Assembly: GCA_016715065.1 (NCBI GenBank)
Contig: JADKBN010000006.1
Location: 111,458 to 175,457, forward strand
Direction of reading: 5' to 3'
Source: Fibrobacterota bacterium
GTDB taxonomy: Bacteria > Fibrobacterota > Fibrobacteria > UBA5070
DNA length: 64,000 nucleotides
Within the stretch, counting starts at the first letter, position 1, and the number at the start of each line of letters is the position of its first letter. The notes beneath the pieces were generated by a model. It searched no databases. It saw only the letters and a list, made by a program, of their open reading frames with translations, and was not told where the DNA came from. Position numbers and translations under genes: made by a program. Shown in pieces: positions 1 through 8,460 of this stretch.

Positions 1-720
1 ACCCTGCATCGCTGGACCACCGATTCCAACGCCCGCGTTCCGGTGTACACCGGATCCACGCCGTCGTTCACTAACACGGGCCTGGCCAACGGAACCACCT
101 ACCGATACCAGGTCATGGCGAGCAACTCCACCGGAGCCAGCGCCCTCTCTGCGGCGGTGGCGGCCACCCCCAACGTCGTGCAGACCTGGACGGAAACCGA
201 CATTTCCACCTGGGGTGGTTCCCACACGGTTTCCGGATCGGTCCACACCGTGAAGGGAAGCGGCACGGACATCTGGGGCACCAGCGACCAGTTCCACTAC
301 AGCTACCGGACACTTTCCGGCAACGGAAGCCTGGTGGCCCGGGTCACCTCGCTGGGGAACACCGATCCATGGGCCAAGGCGGGGTTGATGTTCCGGGAGA
401 GCACCGCGGGGAACAGCCGCAACGTGATGGTGAACCTCACGGCCTCCAACGGCGTGCTCCTGCAGAAGCGTCTCAATCCCGGTGAATCAAGCACGAACAC
501 GATCGTTTCCGGGAAGTCGGTGCCCCAGTGGCTGAAACTCACCCGATCCGGCAACACCTTCACGGGCTTCTGGTCCGCGAACGGCACCACCTGGACCCAG
601 ATCGGATCGCCCGTCACCTTCGGGACGTTCGGGAATTCCGCCCTGGTGGGTCTCGCCGTCACCAGCCACAACGCCTCGAGCGTGACCACGGCCACCTTCG
701 ACAACGTCTCCGTCCCCTAG
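1..720 (+). CDS. Secreted FN3 / concanavalin-like domain protein, 3' part
   Basis: The reading frame is open from base 1, so the gene starts outside the window; 239 residues are visible. The first ~57 are the end of a fibronectin type III domain (conserved tail with GTTYRYQVMASNSTG). Residues ~70-239 form a beta-sandwich of the DUF1349/laminin-G-like type often found at the C-terminus of secreted carbohydrate-active enzymes, recognisable by AGLMFRES, WLKLTRSGNTFTGFWSANG and TFDNVSV. The catalytic part, if any, is missing, so the enzyme class cannot be named. Such domains usually act as carbohydrate-binding or spacer modules outside the cell. No C-terminal sorting signal is evident after the sandwich. 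Confidence 0.8.
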   Translation, partial: TLHRWTTDSNARVPVYTGSTPSFTNTGLANGTTYRYQVMASNSTGASALSAAVAATPNVVQTWTETDISTWGGSHTVSGSVHTVKGSGTDIWGTSDQFHYSYRTLSGNGSLVARVTSLGNTDPWAKAGLMFRESTAGNSRNVMVNLTASNGVLLQKRLNPGESSTNTIVSGKSVPQWLKLTRSGNTFTGFWSANGTTWTQIGSPVTFGTFGNSALVGLAVTSHNASSVTTATFDNVSVP

Positions 721-727
721 AGACGTC

Positions 728-764
728 GAGGAGCGCCTGGAGGCTTCTCCTCCTGGCGTCCCTC
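728..764 (+). terminator. Possible hairpin terminator after the FN3 gene
   Basis: Imperfect 16-bp arms (728-743 and 749-764, 13 of 16 positions pairing) with a 5-base loop lie just after the stop codon. There is no clear T-run, so this is only a candidate. Confidence 0.35.
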
Positions 765-868
765 GTTTCCGCACGGATCGTCCTGGACGATTGGGAGATC
801 CGGTTATCCCGATCAGCCATCGCTCCATCCGGTTTGCAGAATCCCCTCCTGCTGGACATATTTCGTCT

Positions 869-1876
869 ATGAACACTGCGCCCTCGCCCGGCCCCATTCC
901 TCTTTCCATCGGACTGGTGGTATTTCCCCGCTGCCAGCCCGCCGGGCTTTTTGCGATCGCAGATCTCCTGGCTCTTCTGAACCACAAGGCGGGTCGGGAG
1001 TTGTTTCGACCGGTGTGGGTGACCCACGGTGGGCCCGTGGCTGTCTCTTGGCAAAACCAGCTTCTTCGCGACGCGGTGCCTTTGGAGACCGTTGATTGCG
1101 GGTTGTGGGTGGTGCCACCTCTCTGGGCCACCGATGTGGACCAGCTCAAATCCGTGTTGAGCGATGCCCTTCCCGTTTCGGAGGAGTTGGCGACACGCCA
1201 GGGGAGGTTCTGGACCTATTGTTCTGGTTCCCTGATCCTGGCACAGTCGGGAAGGATCGATGGACGACGGATGGCCACCGAGCGTTGGCTTGTTCTCCTG
1301 GCCGCACGATTGTTCCCTGCGGTGGTGTGGGATGCCGAGGCGGGTGTCGCCCACGACGGGGATTTCTCCTCGGCCGCGGGTTTGCACGGCTACTTCCGCA
1401 TCCTCTCCGAATGGATCGCCCAGACAATGGGAGTGGAGGTCCTTCGGACCCTGGAGTCTGGACAATTTCTGCCCATTCCGTCCCGCGAATCGGGCGCGTT
1501 CCGTCCGGTGGACGAGACCGTGGTCTGCGATCCCCGGCTGCGACGGCTTCTGGAGGCGGCGAAAGGCACCCCCGCGGATCGCATCGACCTGGCCTGGGCC
1601 TGTGGCCTCCTGGACATGAGCTCCCGGTCGTTTTTCCGCTTCGTCGCCGACAAGACCACCATGACTCCCGGGGAGTGGCTGCGGCGCATCAAGCTGCGCC
1701 AGGTGGGCCGCCTTCTGGCGACCACCGATTCCCCTCTTCGGGAAATCTCCAAGGAACTGGGTTACCAAAGCCTGGCGGGGCTCACTCGCTCCTTCCAACA
1801 GGCCACGGGATACACCCCTCAGCAGTACAGAAAGCTGTTCGGGGAGTTGGAATTCAGCCCTCCGGTCCTGTGCTGA
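869..1876 (+). CDS. AraC-family regulator with DJ-1/PfpI-like N-terminal domain
   Basis: Probable DNA-binding transcription regulator of 335 aa. The N-terminal half resembles the class I glutamine amidotransferase/DJ-1 fold of GlxA-type regulators, with an elbow-like YCSGSLILAQSGRIDG near residue 120. The last ~95 residues are a double helix-turn-helix AraC domain (LRRIKLRQVGRLLATTD, ISKELGYQSLAGLTRSFQQ, GYTPQQYRK). The ATG at 869 is preferred because the in-frame ATG at 791 would add 26 residues of low-complexity leader that look unlike protein. It stands alone between the FN3 protein and convergent rubrerythrin, so its target is unknown. GlxA-like regulators often sense small metabolites; no ligand can be inferred here. 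Confidence 0.85.
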   Translation: MNTAPSPGPIPLSIGLVVFPRCQPAGLFAIADLLALLNHKAGRELFRPVWVTHGGPVAVSWQNQLLRDAVPLETVDCGLWVVPPLWATDVDQLKSVLSDALPVSEELATRQGRFWTYCSGSLILAQSGRIDGRRMATERWLVLLAARLFPAVVWDAEAGVAHDGDFSSAAGLHGYFRILSEWIAQTMGVEVLRTLESGQFLPIPSRESGAFRPVDETVVCDPRLRRLLEAAKGTPADRIDLAWACGLLDMSSRSFFRFVADKTTMTPGEWLRRIKLRQVGRLLATTDSPLREISKELGYQSLAGLTRSFQQATGYTPQQYRKLFGELEFSPPVLC

Positions 1877-1930
1877 ACCGCCGCCCCGGCATCCGGGGTG
1901 GGCGGACACGGACAGATCTTGGTCTTGTGC

Positions 1931-2505
1931 TTACCAGTTCTCGCCCAACAGCTCGAAATAGCTCTGGGGGTGCGCGCAGGCGGGGCAGACCTTCGGGGCT
2001 TCCACGTCTTCGTGGAGGTAGCCGCAGTTGATGCAGCGCCAAGTCACTTTACCGTCCTTCTTGAAGACCTTGCCCTCGGAGAGGTTCTTGAACAGGTCGC
2101 GGTAGCGCTTGCCATGCTGCTTTTCGGCGATGGAGACCGCGTCCCACAGCTTGGCGATCGCTTCGAAGCCTTCCTCGCGCGCCACGCGGGCGAACTCGGG
2201 ATAGTCGATCTGCCATTCGTGCTCCTCGCCCATGGCCGAGGCTTCCAGGTTCTCGAGCGTGGTGCCCACCTTGCCGGCGGGGAAGGTGGCGGTGATTTCG
2301 AGGTCGCCGCCCTTCAAAAGGAGAAGAAGCGTTTGGCGTGTTCCTGTTCCTGGGCGGCGGTTTCGTCAAAAATTGCCGCGATCTGCTCCAGGCCTTCCTT
2401 GCGGGCTTTGCTCGCGAACATGTTGTAGCGGTTGCGGGCCTGCGATTCGCCGGCAAACGACATCAAAAGGTGTTTTTCGGTGCGGGATCCCTTGAACTCG
2501 GACAT
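1931..2505 (-). CDS. rbr: Rubrerythrin, reading frame broken by one base
   Basis: Peroxide-reducing non-haem iron protein of the cytoplasm. The first 63 codons (from ATG 2505) encode the start of the ferritin-like di-iron domain (MSFAGESQARNRYNMFASKA, QEQEHAKRFF). The frame then stops, and the rest continues in another frame: GGDLEITATFPAGKV, the second di-iron helices, and a C-terminal rubredoxin-like iron site with CINCG and CPAC. The two parts join perfectly if one T is added to the TTTT run (minus strand) at about 2317-2320, giving a normal ~191-residue rubrerythrin. The total span of 575 nt is one base short of a multiple of three. This is either a real frameshift or a homopolymer consensus error; the otherwise intact sequence favours the latter. 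Confidence 0.85.
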
Positions 2506-2635
2506 CGGTGGTTCCTTTGTGGAAAATGGATGAAACGCCAGGAAGTGGCTAGGTATGGAAAGCTATTCCTACTCGCCGTGTCTGTGCAGAAAAGGTCCTG
2601 GATTTTTCCGTTTATCCAGAACGGAGGTCGGCTGC

Positions 2636-3841
2636 TCAGCCCATCGACCAGCGCGGGTCCAATAGGAAGCGCCTCAGGGGAATCTGCAGGATACCGTCCT
2701 GGTGCGATTCGTGTGCGTCCAGCGAAAGCACGTATTTTGGAAAATTGTCGTCGATCGCTTCCAAGGACCTGAATTCGCGTTCGCGGGTATTCGGATCCAG
2801 TATCGTTGCCGCCACTTGGACGTAAAGCCGTTTTCCGTCTTTTTCGGCGACGAAATCCACTTCGAATTCTCCGATCCGGCCGATGCTCGCGGCAAAACCA
2901 CGACGCAGGAGTTCCAGGAATACGGTGTTTTCCAGTAGACCGGAAATGTCCCGGTCCCGGCTTCCGATGCGCGCGAACCGAAGGCCGAGGTCCGCAAGGA
3001 AGTATTTGGAATTCAGCTCCAGATGCTTCCGACCCTTGATGTCGTAGCGTTTCGCCTGGTAGATCGCGTATCCCGACTCCAATGCACGGAGGTAGTTTTG
3101 AAGAGTCACGATCGAGATGTTCACGCGTTGCGACTTCAGGAATTCGCTCATGGACTTCGCGCTGGTGAACGCACCCACGTTGTCGTAAGCGAAGTCGAGC
3201 ACCGATTCCAGCGTTTTGGGATCCCGGATCGCATTGCGCTCGATGACATCGCGCAGGAGCACGGAGTCCTGCACGGCTTGTAGGTATTGGAGGCGTGGTC
3301 GTTCCATCTCCGGCAGTTCCCGCAGACCTGGCAGCCCACCAAAGCGCAGGAAGGACTGAAATTCCTCGGGTGAGTCTGGTCGGCCGCAAAATTGCAGGTG
3401 TTCCTGGTAGCCCAGAGGAAGGACGTGGATCTCGACGTACCTACCTGCCAGCAGCGTCGACAGTTCGCCGGACAACAGGCGGGAATTCGACCCCGTCAAG
3501 TAGATGTCCCACCTCCCCTCCTTGAGCAGGCTGTTCACGGACCGTTCCCATTCTGGGATTTCCTGGACTTCATCGATCAGGATGGCCCGAGGGCCTTGAG
3601 GGGATGTTCGTAAACCATCCAAAAACGTTTCGAACACCCCTGCCTGTCGAAAGCCGGAGTTCTTCGAGAGCTCCATGTCGATCCAGTGGACGGTTGGCTC
3701 AGGAACTTGTTCTGCCAGAAGCTCGCGCACCTGTTGGAGAAGACAGCTCTTTCCGCAACGACGAATGCCCGTCAGGACCTTGATCATGGGTGCCCCCACA
3801 AAGGGGGCGATCTGCTCGAGGTATTGCGGTCGATGGATCAT
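2636..3841 (-). CDS. AAA ATPase with DUF4143 C-terminal domain
   Basis: Cytoplasmic P-loop ATPase of 401 aa of a family scattered through bacteria, often horizontally moved and of unknown role. Walker A is GIRRCGKSCLL (residues 25-35) and Walker B is ILIDEVQEI with acidic residues 90-91. Residues ~200-370 match the DUF4143 nuclease-like/winged region (LLRDVIERNAIRDPKTLESV, YFLADLGLRFA, EFEVDFVAEKDGKRLYVQVA). The last motif resembles a PD-(D/E)XK core (E..VDF.....YVQV), which would allow nuclease activity; this is inference. It is a single-gene unit preceded by an AT-rich palindrome (3851-3892) that may control it. Confidence 0.85.
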   Translation of the reverse strand: MIHRPQYLEQIAPFVGAPMIKVLTGIRRCGKSCLLQQVRELLAEQVPEPTVHWIDMELSKNSGFRQAGVFETFLDGLRTSPQGPRAILIDEVQEIPEWERSVNSLLKEGRWDIYLTGSNSRLLSGELSTLLAGRYVEIHVLPLGYQEHLQFCGRPDSPEEFQSFLRFGGLPGLRELPEMERPRLQYLQAVQDSVLLRDVIERNAIRDPKTLESVLDFAYDNVGAFTSAKSMSEFLKSQRVNISIVTLQNYLRALESGYAIYQAKRYDIKGRKHLELNSKYFLADLGLRFARIGSRDRDISGLLENTVFLELLRRGFAASIGRIGEFEVDFVAEKDGKRLYVQVAATILDPNTREREFRSLEAIDDNFPKYVLSLDAHESHQDGILQIPLRRFLLDPRWSMG

Positions 3842-3850
3842 TCGGAAAGC

Positions 3851-3892
3851 ATACTAAAACATATTGATCATAAATGTGATATGTTTTAGTAT
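3851..3892 (-). promoter_or_regulatory. 14-bp perfect inverted repeat upstream of the DUF4143 ATPase
   Basis: The arms atactaaaacatat (3851-3864) and atatgttttagtat (3879-3892) are exact complements separated by 14 bases. The block is strikingly AT-rich next to GC-rich genes. It lies in the 62-base gap between the ahpF stop and the ATPase start. With no T-run beyond the stem, an operator or promoter element for the ATPase is as likely as an ahpF terminator. Confidence 0.55.
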
Positions 3893-3903
3893 AATAAAAC
3901 GAA

Positions 3904-5457
3904 TTAGCGCCCCCGGATCCGGTCGTCGAAGGCGGAAAGGGCCACCTTCGCGCCGTCTCCCATCCCGATGATGATCTGCTTGAAAGGAGCGGTGGTCACG
4001 TCGCCTGCGGCGTAGATGCCCGCGCGCGAAGTGCGGCCGCGGTCGTCCACCACGATCTCGCCGGAGCGGTTGGTCTCCACCAGATCCTTGAAGGCCCCGG
4101 AGTTGGGAGCCAATCCGATCTGCACGAAGACCCCGTCCAGTTCCTTCTCCTTGATCTCCTTGGATGCGCGGTCCTCCCACTTGATTGATGTCACTTTCTG
4201 TCCGTCACCCACCACCTCGGTGGTGCGTGCCGAAACCACCACGCTGGTGTTGGGAAGGCTCGAGAGCTTGCGCTGCAGCACGGCATCGGCCCGCAAGGTG
4301 TCGCCGAATTCCAGCAGGGTCACTTCCGAGCAGATGCCCGCCAGGTCGATGGCCGCTTCCACGCCGGAGTTTCCGCCGCCGATCACCGCCACCCGCCGAC
4401 CCTTGTAGAACGGTCCGTCGCAATGCGGGCAGAAGGCGACACCACGTCCGATGTGCTCCTTTTCGCCGGGTACGCCAAGCTCGCGCCATTTCGCGCCTGT
4501 GGCCAGGATCACTTGGCTCGCCACGGCGGATTCTCCACCCTTGAACCGGAGCGTCTTGGTGGCCTCCTCGTCCTGGATGGATTCCACCGTTCGGTTTTCC
4601 AGGACCACCACGCCTGCCGAGTCCAGGTGGCTGCGAAGATCCGAGGCGAGTTTGGGGCCTTCGGTGTAGGGGATGGAAATCAGGTTTTCGATGCCGAGGG
4701 TGTCCTGGACCTGGCCACCGATCCTGCCTGCCACCAGCCCCACTTTCAATCCCTTGCGTACGCTGTAGATGGCCGCTGCCGCGCCGGCGGGGCCGCCGCC
4801 CACCACCACGAGGTCGAACTCGTGGCGCGTGCCGGGAACGCTTCCGACAGATTCCGCCTTGCCGAGTTTTTCTTCCAGGGTGTCCAGGAGGCTCGCGAGG
4901 TCGCTTTTGCCCACGTGCAACAGGGTGTCGCCGGAAAAGACGGCGGGAACGCCCTGGATCTTCAGTCGTTCCACCTCGGACTCGGCCAGTGCGCCGTCCC
5001 AGGTTTCGTGGTGGAAGTCGTGGTGCAGGATGGCCATCAGGTTCAGGGCCTGGACCACGTCCGGGCAGTTGGTGCATTCCAGGCTCACGAAAGTCCGCAA
5101 CCGCACCGGTCCGCGCAGGGCTTTGATGCGCCCCTGGATCCCTGCATCGGGGAGTTTCCCTTTGTTGTCGGCATTCAAGATGGCCAACACGAACGAACTG
5201 AATTCGTGGCCGCCCGGAATGGCGCGAAACACGATGCCGGTGGGGGAGCCGTCGTGGTGGATGGCGAATCTGGGAACCGGCGAGGGGTGGCCCGATTCCA
5301 GCCACTCGATCCTGTCACAGACCGACGCGACTCCCTGGAGCATTTCGCGAAGCTCCTGTTGCTGGGGGTGTTCCGAGGGGGCTTGTACCAGGGTGATTTT
5401 CGCTTCGAGCTGTTGGAACAGGTTCTTGAGTTGAGCGAGGAGGTCTTGGTCGAGCAT
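3904..5457 (-). CDS. ahpF: Alkyl hydroperoxide reductase subunit F (AhpF)
   Basis: FAD-dependent NAD(P)H:disulfide oxidoreductase of 517 aa that recycles the peroxiredoxin AhpC. The N-terminal tandem thioredoxin-like domain (1-200) carries the redox pair in CTNCPD (Cys128/131). FAD-binding GGGPAGAAAA is at ~220, the second redox pair CPHCDGP at Cys343/346, and the NAD-binding GGGNSGVEAA at ~362. The C-terminal YAAGDVTTAPFKQI matches the FAD site of thioredoxin reductases. Length and domain order are those of normal AhpF. It is not adjacent to ahpC, which lies about 19 kb away at 24337. It diverges from the Cache gene at 5724. Confidence 0.95.
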   Translation of the reverse strand: MLDQDLLAQLKNLFQQLEAKITLVQAPSEHPQQQELREMLQGVASVCDRIEWLESGHPSPVPRFAIHHDGSPTGIVFRAIPGGHEFSSFVLAILNADNKGKLPDAGIQGRIKALRGPVRLRTFVSLECTNCPDVVQALNLMAILHHDFHHETWDGALAESEVERLKIQGVPAVFSGDTLLHVGKSDLASLLDTLEEKLGKAESVGSVPGTRHEFDLVVVGGGPAGAAAAIYSVRKGLKVGLVAGRIGGQVQDTLGIENLISIPYTEGPKLASDLRSHLDSAGVVVLENRTVESIQDEEATKTLRFKGGESAVASQVILATGAKWRELGVPGEKEHIGRGVAFCPHCDGPFYKGRRVAVIGGGNSGVEAAIDLAGICSEVTLLEFGDTLRADAVLQRKLSSLPNTSVVVSARTTEVVGDGQKVTSIKWEDRASKEIKEKELDGVFVQIGLAPNSGAFKDLVETNRSGEIVVDDRGRTSRAGIYAAGDVTTAPFKQIIIGMGDGAKVALSAFDDRIRGR

Positions 5458-5723
5458 GATTCGGATTCCTTCTGGAGAGGATGAGGGTCAACTTGGACCT
5501 CAGGTTTGTGCTTGAAGAAGATCGTTCCCGTTTCCGGAAATCCCCAATCGCATCGCTCAATCCTTCCGATCGGTCCCGCCGATGGGGTCCGATGGTCCGC
5601 TTTTTCACCGGTCGCTTCTTTCCAGAGGACCCCCGATCATTTGCGCTTGAATGCTTGTCATGGAGTGGATTGGCAGTGGATACTTCGATCGGAACAATTC
5701 CACATCCATCAGGAGAATGATCC

Positions 5724-6179
5724 ATGACCACGTTCGCCAGGTTCGTCCTTGCTTTGGGACTTTGTTTTTCAGCGACCTTCGCAGGGGAAGCAGAAAAAGG
5801 CAAGGCCGAAGCCCTCGTGAAAAAGGGCGCCAAGTACATCAAGGATCACGGCAAGGAAGCCGCTCTGAAGGAATTCAACAACCCCAAAGGCGGCTTCGTG
5901 GATGGGGAGCTGTACATCTTCGCCTACGACATGGAGGATGTCTGCCTGGCCTTGCCTTCCAAGCCAGCCCAGGTGGGTCGCGATTTGAGCGACATCACCG
6001 ATGCCGATGGCAAGCCGTTCTTCAAGGACTTCCACAAGGTCCTGGATTCCAAGGCGGGAAGCGGTTGGATCCAGTACAAATGGAACAATCCGCTCACCAA
6101 GAAGGTCCAGGACAAGCTGAGCTTCATCATGAAGATCCCGGACCAGAACATGTACATCGGCTGTGGCATCTACAAGTAG
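5724..6179 (+). CDS. Secreted single-Cache-domain protein
   Basis: Protein of 151 aa with a cleavable signal peptide (MTTFARFVLALGLCFSATFA) and a single Cache (sCache_2-like) ligand-binding domain: KYIKDHGKEAALKEFNNP, GGFVDGELYIFAYDMED, DADGKPFFKDF, GWIQYKWNNP and a C-terminal MYIGCGIYK. Cache domains bind small organic ligands and are usually the sensor part of a receptor; here the domain is free and exported. The start at 5724 has the ribosome-binding site aggaga 8 bases upstream. The stop lies only 10 bases before the chemotaxis-receptor gene, so the two are probably co-transcribed. A ligand-binding partner for that receptor is plausible but inferred. Confidence 0.85.
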   Translation: MTTFARFVLALGLCFSATFAGEAEKGKAEALVKKGAKYIKDHGKEAALKEFNNPKGGFVDGELYIFAYDMEDVCLALPSKPAQVGRDLSDITDADGKPFFKDFHKVLDSKAGSGWIQYKWNNPLTKKVQDKLSFIMKIPDQNMYIGCGIYK

Positions 6180-6189
6180 CCGTACTGCC

Positions 6190-7878
6190 ATGTGGCGCTG
6201 GATCCAAGGACTGTCGCTGACCAGGAAGGTCGTTCTCATCCAGGGCGCGGCCTTGTCGTGCCTTTTGTTCCTGGTCGCCACGAGCTGGATGTCTCTGGGG
6301 GAGCAGACGCGAGCCTCCCAGGAAATGTACCAGAAGCAGGTTCTGGGTTTCGTGGACCTGCTGCGGCTCCAAAAGACGCTGGAGAGCCTGCCCGCCTCCA
6401 CCAGCAAGATCATCGTCTGGGTGGCGGGACAATACGACCAGGCAAACATCGACAAAGGGGTGCTGAAGATCAAGAGCGATTTGAAATCCGCCCAGGAGGA
6501 TCTCGCGCGCATGCACGCAGGCAGAGATTCCACCACGGAGGATGGTCGGCTGGTCCAGGCGCTTTCCGACAGCTTCCTTCCCTATGCGACCTCGGCCGTG
6601 GCGGCGGCGGACATGGCGCTGGTGGATCTCCAGCTCGCGAGCTTCTCGCTCAACGGATCGGAGCAACGCTTCCGCGTCGTGGCCGACCAGCTGGATTCCC
6701 TCATCCGCTTGCGTCGCTCGCAGGCGGAGCAAAACCAGAATTTGTCCATCTCTTCGGCCCGACGCCAATCCATCCGGCTCGGCGTGTTCTCCGCCGCGAC
6801 GGTGTGTTTGACGGTGCTGCTGGTCCTGGCGATCCTTCGCATGGTGGTCCAGCCGGTGAACGAGGTGGCAAGAAGCCTGCGCGAGATGACCAACGGAAGA
6901 TGGGATCTCACACGCCGGATGGAGGTCCGATCCCGGGACGAAGTCGGACAACTTTCGGCGGGAATCAACCGGTTCATCGAGCGGCTGCAGGAGATCGTGG
7001 TGGATCTCGACCGCAAGACAGAGGCGCTCGCCCAGTCTTCGAGGAGCTTTTCCGGAGTGTCCACGAAGTTGGAGGCGGAAACGGAGCGGATGAAGTCCCA
7101 GGCGGCTTCCGTGGAAGTCTCTTCGGACGGGATTTCGCGATCGGTCAGCACCGTTTCGGAGGCGACCATGGGAATGACCCGTTCGTTGGATTCGGTGAGA
7201 GGCTCGATCCGCACGATGAACGAGTCCCTGGAGGAAGTGTCCGCCCGATGCAGACAGGAAATGTCCATTTCCGGCAAGGCCGACGAGCAGGCCAGGACTT
7301 CCCGATCCATCATGGAAAGGCTGGATGCGTCGGCCCACGCGATCGGCAAGGTGGTCGCCGTCATCAACGACATCGCCAACCAGTCCCGACTGTTGGGACT
7401 GAACGCCACGATCGAGGCGGCTACCGCTGGCGAGGCCGGCAGGGGCTTCGCCATCGTGGCCAAGGAAGTGAAGCTCCTCGCCCAGAAGACCGGAGGGGCC
7501 ACCGAGGACATCCGCCGGCAGATCGACGAGATGCTCGAAGACGTGCGCAACACCCTGAGGTCCATGGATGCGATCGCGGGAATCGTCGGGGAGATCGCGG
7601 AGTCTTCCCGAAGCACCGCCAGCGCGGTGGACCAACAAACCTCGATGGTCGGAGCCATCTCCCGCGAATTCGATTCGGTGGCGCAATCCGCTTCCAAGAT
7701 TGCCAAGGATGTGGAGCGATCCGCCGACGGCCTTGGCTCGGTGTCGAGGGAAGTCCAATCCGTGGCGAACTCGGCCGAGCAAACCTTGGTGATCGCCCAC
7801 GAAATCCGCCAGGACAGCTCGCGGCTGGATTCGATGTCCACGGATCTGCGCGCCGTGGTGGACCAGTTCCGGGTCTGA
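6190..7878 (+). CDS. Methyl-accepting chemotaxis protein
   Basis: Transmembrane chemoreceptor of 562 aa. TM1 is about residues 14-34 and TM2 about 198-219, enclosing a ~160-residue helical periplasmic domain (four-helix-bundle type). A HAMP linker follows (VVQPVNEVARSLREM...). The cytoplasmic coiled coil has the conserved hairpin tip near 398-425 (LNATIEAATAGEAGRGFAIV), where CheA and CheW bind. An upstream ATG at 6163 would overlap the Cache gene and add nine unconvincing residues, so 6190 is chosen. The tip differs slightly from the consensus (RLLGLNATIEAAT in place of NLLALNAAIEAAR). No che genes are in the window. Confidence 0.93.
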   Translation: MWRWIQGLSLTRKVVLIQGAALSCLLFLVATSWMSLGEQTRASQEMYQKQVLGFVDLLRLQKTLESLPASTSKIIVWVAGQYDQANIDKGVLKIKSDLKSAQEDLARMHAGRDSTTEDGRLVQALSDSFLPYATSAVAAADMALVDLQLASFSLNGSEQRFRVVADQLDSLIRLRRSQAEQNQNLSISSARRQSIRLGVFSAATVCLTVLLVLAILRMVVQPVNEVARSLREMTNGRWDLTRRMEVRSRDEVGQLSAGINRFIERLQEIVVDLDRKTEALAQSSRSFSGVSTKLEAETERMKSQAASVEVSSDGISRSVSTVSEATMGMTRSLDSVRGSIRTMNESLEEVSARCRQEMSISGKADEQARTSRSIMERLDASAHAIGKVVAVINDIANQSRLLGLNATIEAATAGEAGRGFAIVAKEVKLLAQKTGGATEDIRRQIDEMLEDVRNTLRSMDAIAGIVGEIAESSRSTASAVDQQTSMVGAISREFDSVAQSASKIAKDVERSADGLGSVSREVQSVANSAEQTLVIAHEIRQDSSRLDSMSTDLRAVVDQFRV

Positions 7879-7924
7879 CGGAGATCCTCCGTCGGCGCAA
7901 TGGAGTCGATCGTCGTGACCGATG

Positions 7925-7951
7925 CGTCCGATCGTTTCAAACGATCGGACG
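7925..7951. repeat. 13-bp palindromic hairpin between MCP and doxX genes
   Basis: Arms 7925-7937 and 7939-7951 (cgtccgatcgttt / aaacgatcggacg) are perfect complements around a single central base. With no T-run, it may be a weak terminator for the receptor gene or a binding site just upstream of the promoter at 7957. Confidence 0.45.
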
Positions 7952-7956
7952 GAGGA

Positions 7957-7985
7957 TTGGCTTTGAGGATGAGACTCTTTATATT
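7957..7985 (+). promoter_or_regulatory. Sigma-70-type promoter for the doxX-VOC pair
   Basis: A -35 box TTGGCT (7957-7962) and -10 box TATATT (7980-7985) are separated by exactly 17 bases. The -10 box ends 22 bases before the doxX start codon, and an aagaggagc ribosome-binding site lies between. Confidence 0.55.
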
Positions 7986-8007
7986 CAAGTAAAGAGGAGC
8001 CGCAACC

Positions 8008-8433
8008 ATGACCACCACAGCCAAACCGTCTTTCGTTCGTTTCCTTCCCGCCATCGGCAGATGGCTGTTGGGATTGCCCCTGGTGGTCTTCGGAGCGCTT
8101 GGCCTGTTCCATCCCATGTCCCCTCCGCCGGATCTCGCGCCCCAGGCCAAGGCGTTCAGTCTGGCCCTTGCCCAGACAGGCTACATGATGCCCATGATCG
8201 GGGGGGTGCTGTTGGTGTCGGGCCTCCTGCTGGTGGCCAACCGTTTCGTGCCGCTCGCGCTTCTCCTGTTGGCGCCGTTTTTTGTCAACAGCTTGCTGTT
8301 CCACCTCGTGTTGGAGCATACCGGCATCGCACCCGCCGCGGTATTCAGCGCCCTGCTGGTTTCCTTGGCTTGGGCGTACCGGGGAGTCTTCGCCGGCGTG
8401 CTGCGAGCGAAGAACCTTCCCGGACCTCGCTGA
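8008..8433 (+). CDS. DoxX-like integral membrane protein
   Basis: Small membrane protein of 141 aa with about four hydrophobic segments (WLLGLPLVVFGALGLFHPM; MMPMIGGVLLVSGLLLVANR; FVPLALLLLAPFFVNSLLFH; AVFSALLVSLAWAYRGVF). This is the layout of DoxX/DoxD-like proteins, which are linked to redox or thiol stress in some bacteria but have no firm biochemical role. It starts at ATG 8008 after a clear ribosome-binding site and is 27 bases from the downstream VOC gene, so the two likely form an operon driven by the promoter at 7957. Confidence 0.75.
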   Translation: MTTTAKPSFVRFLPAIGRWLLGLPLVVFGALGLFHPMSPPPDLAPQAKAFSLALAQTGYMMPMIGGVLLVSGLLLVANRFVPLALLLLAPFFVNSLLFHLVLEHTGIAPAAVFSALLVSLAWAYRGVFAGVLRAKNLPGPR

Positions 8434-8460
8434 TCCCCCGAAACCACCAAGGAGCAGAAA

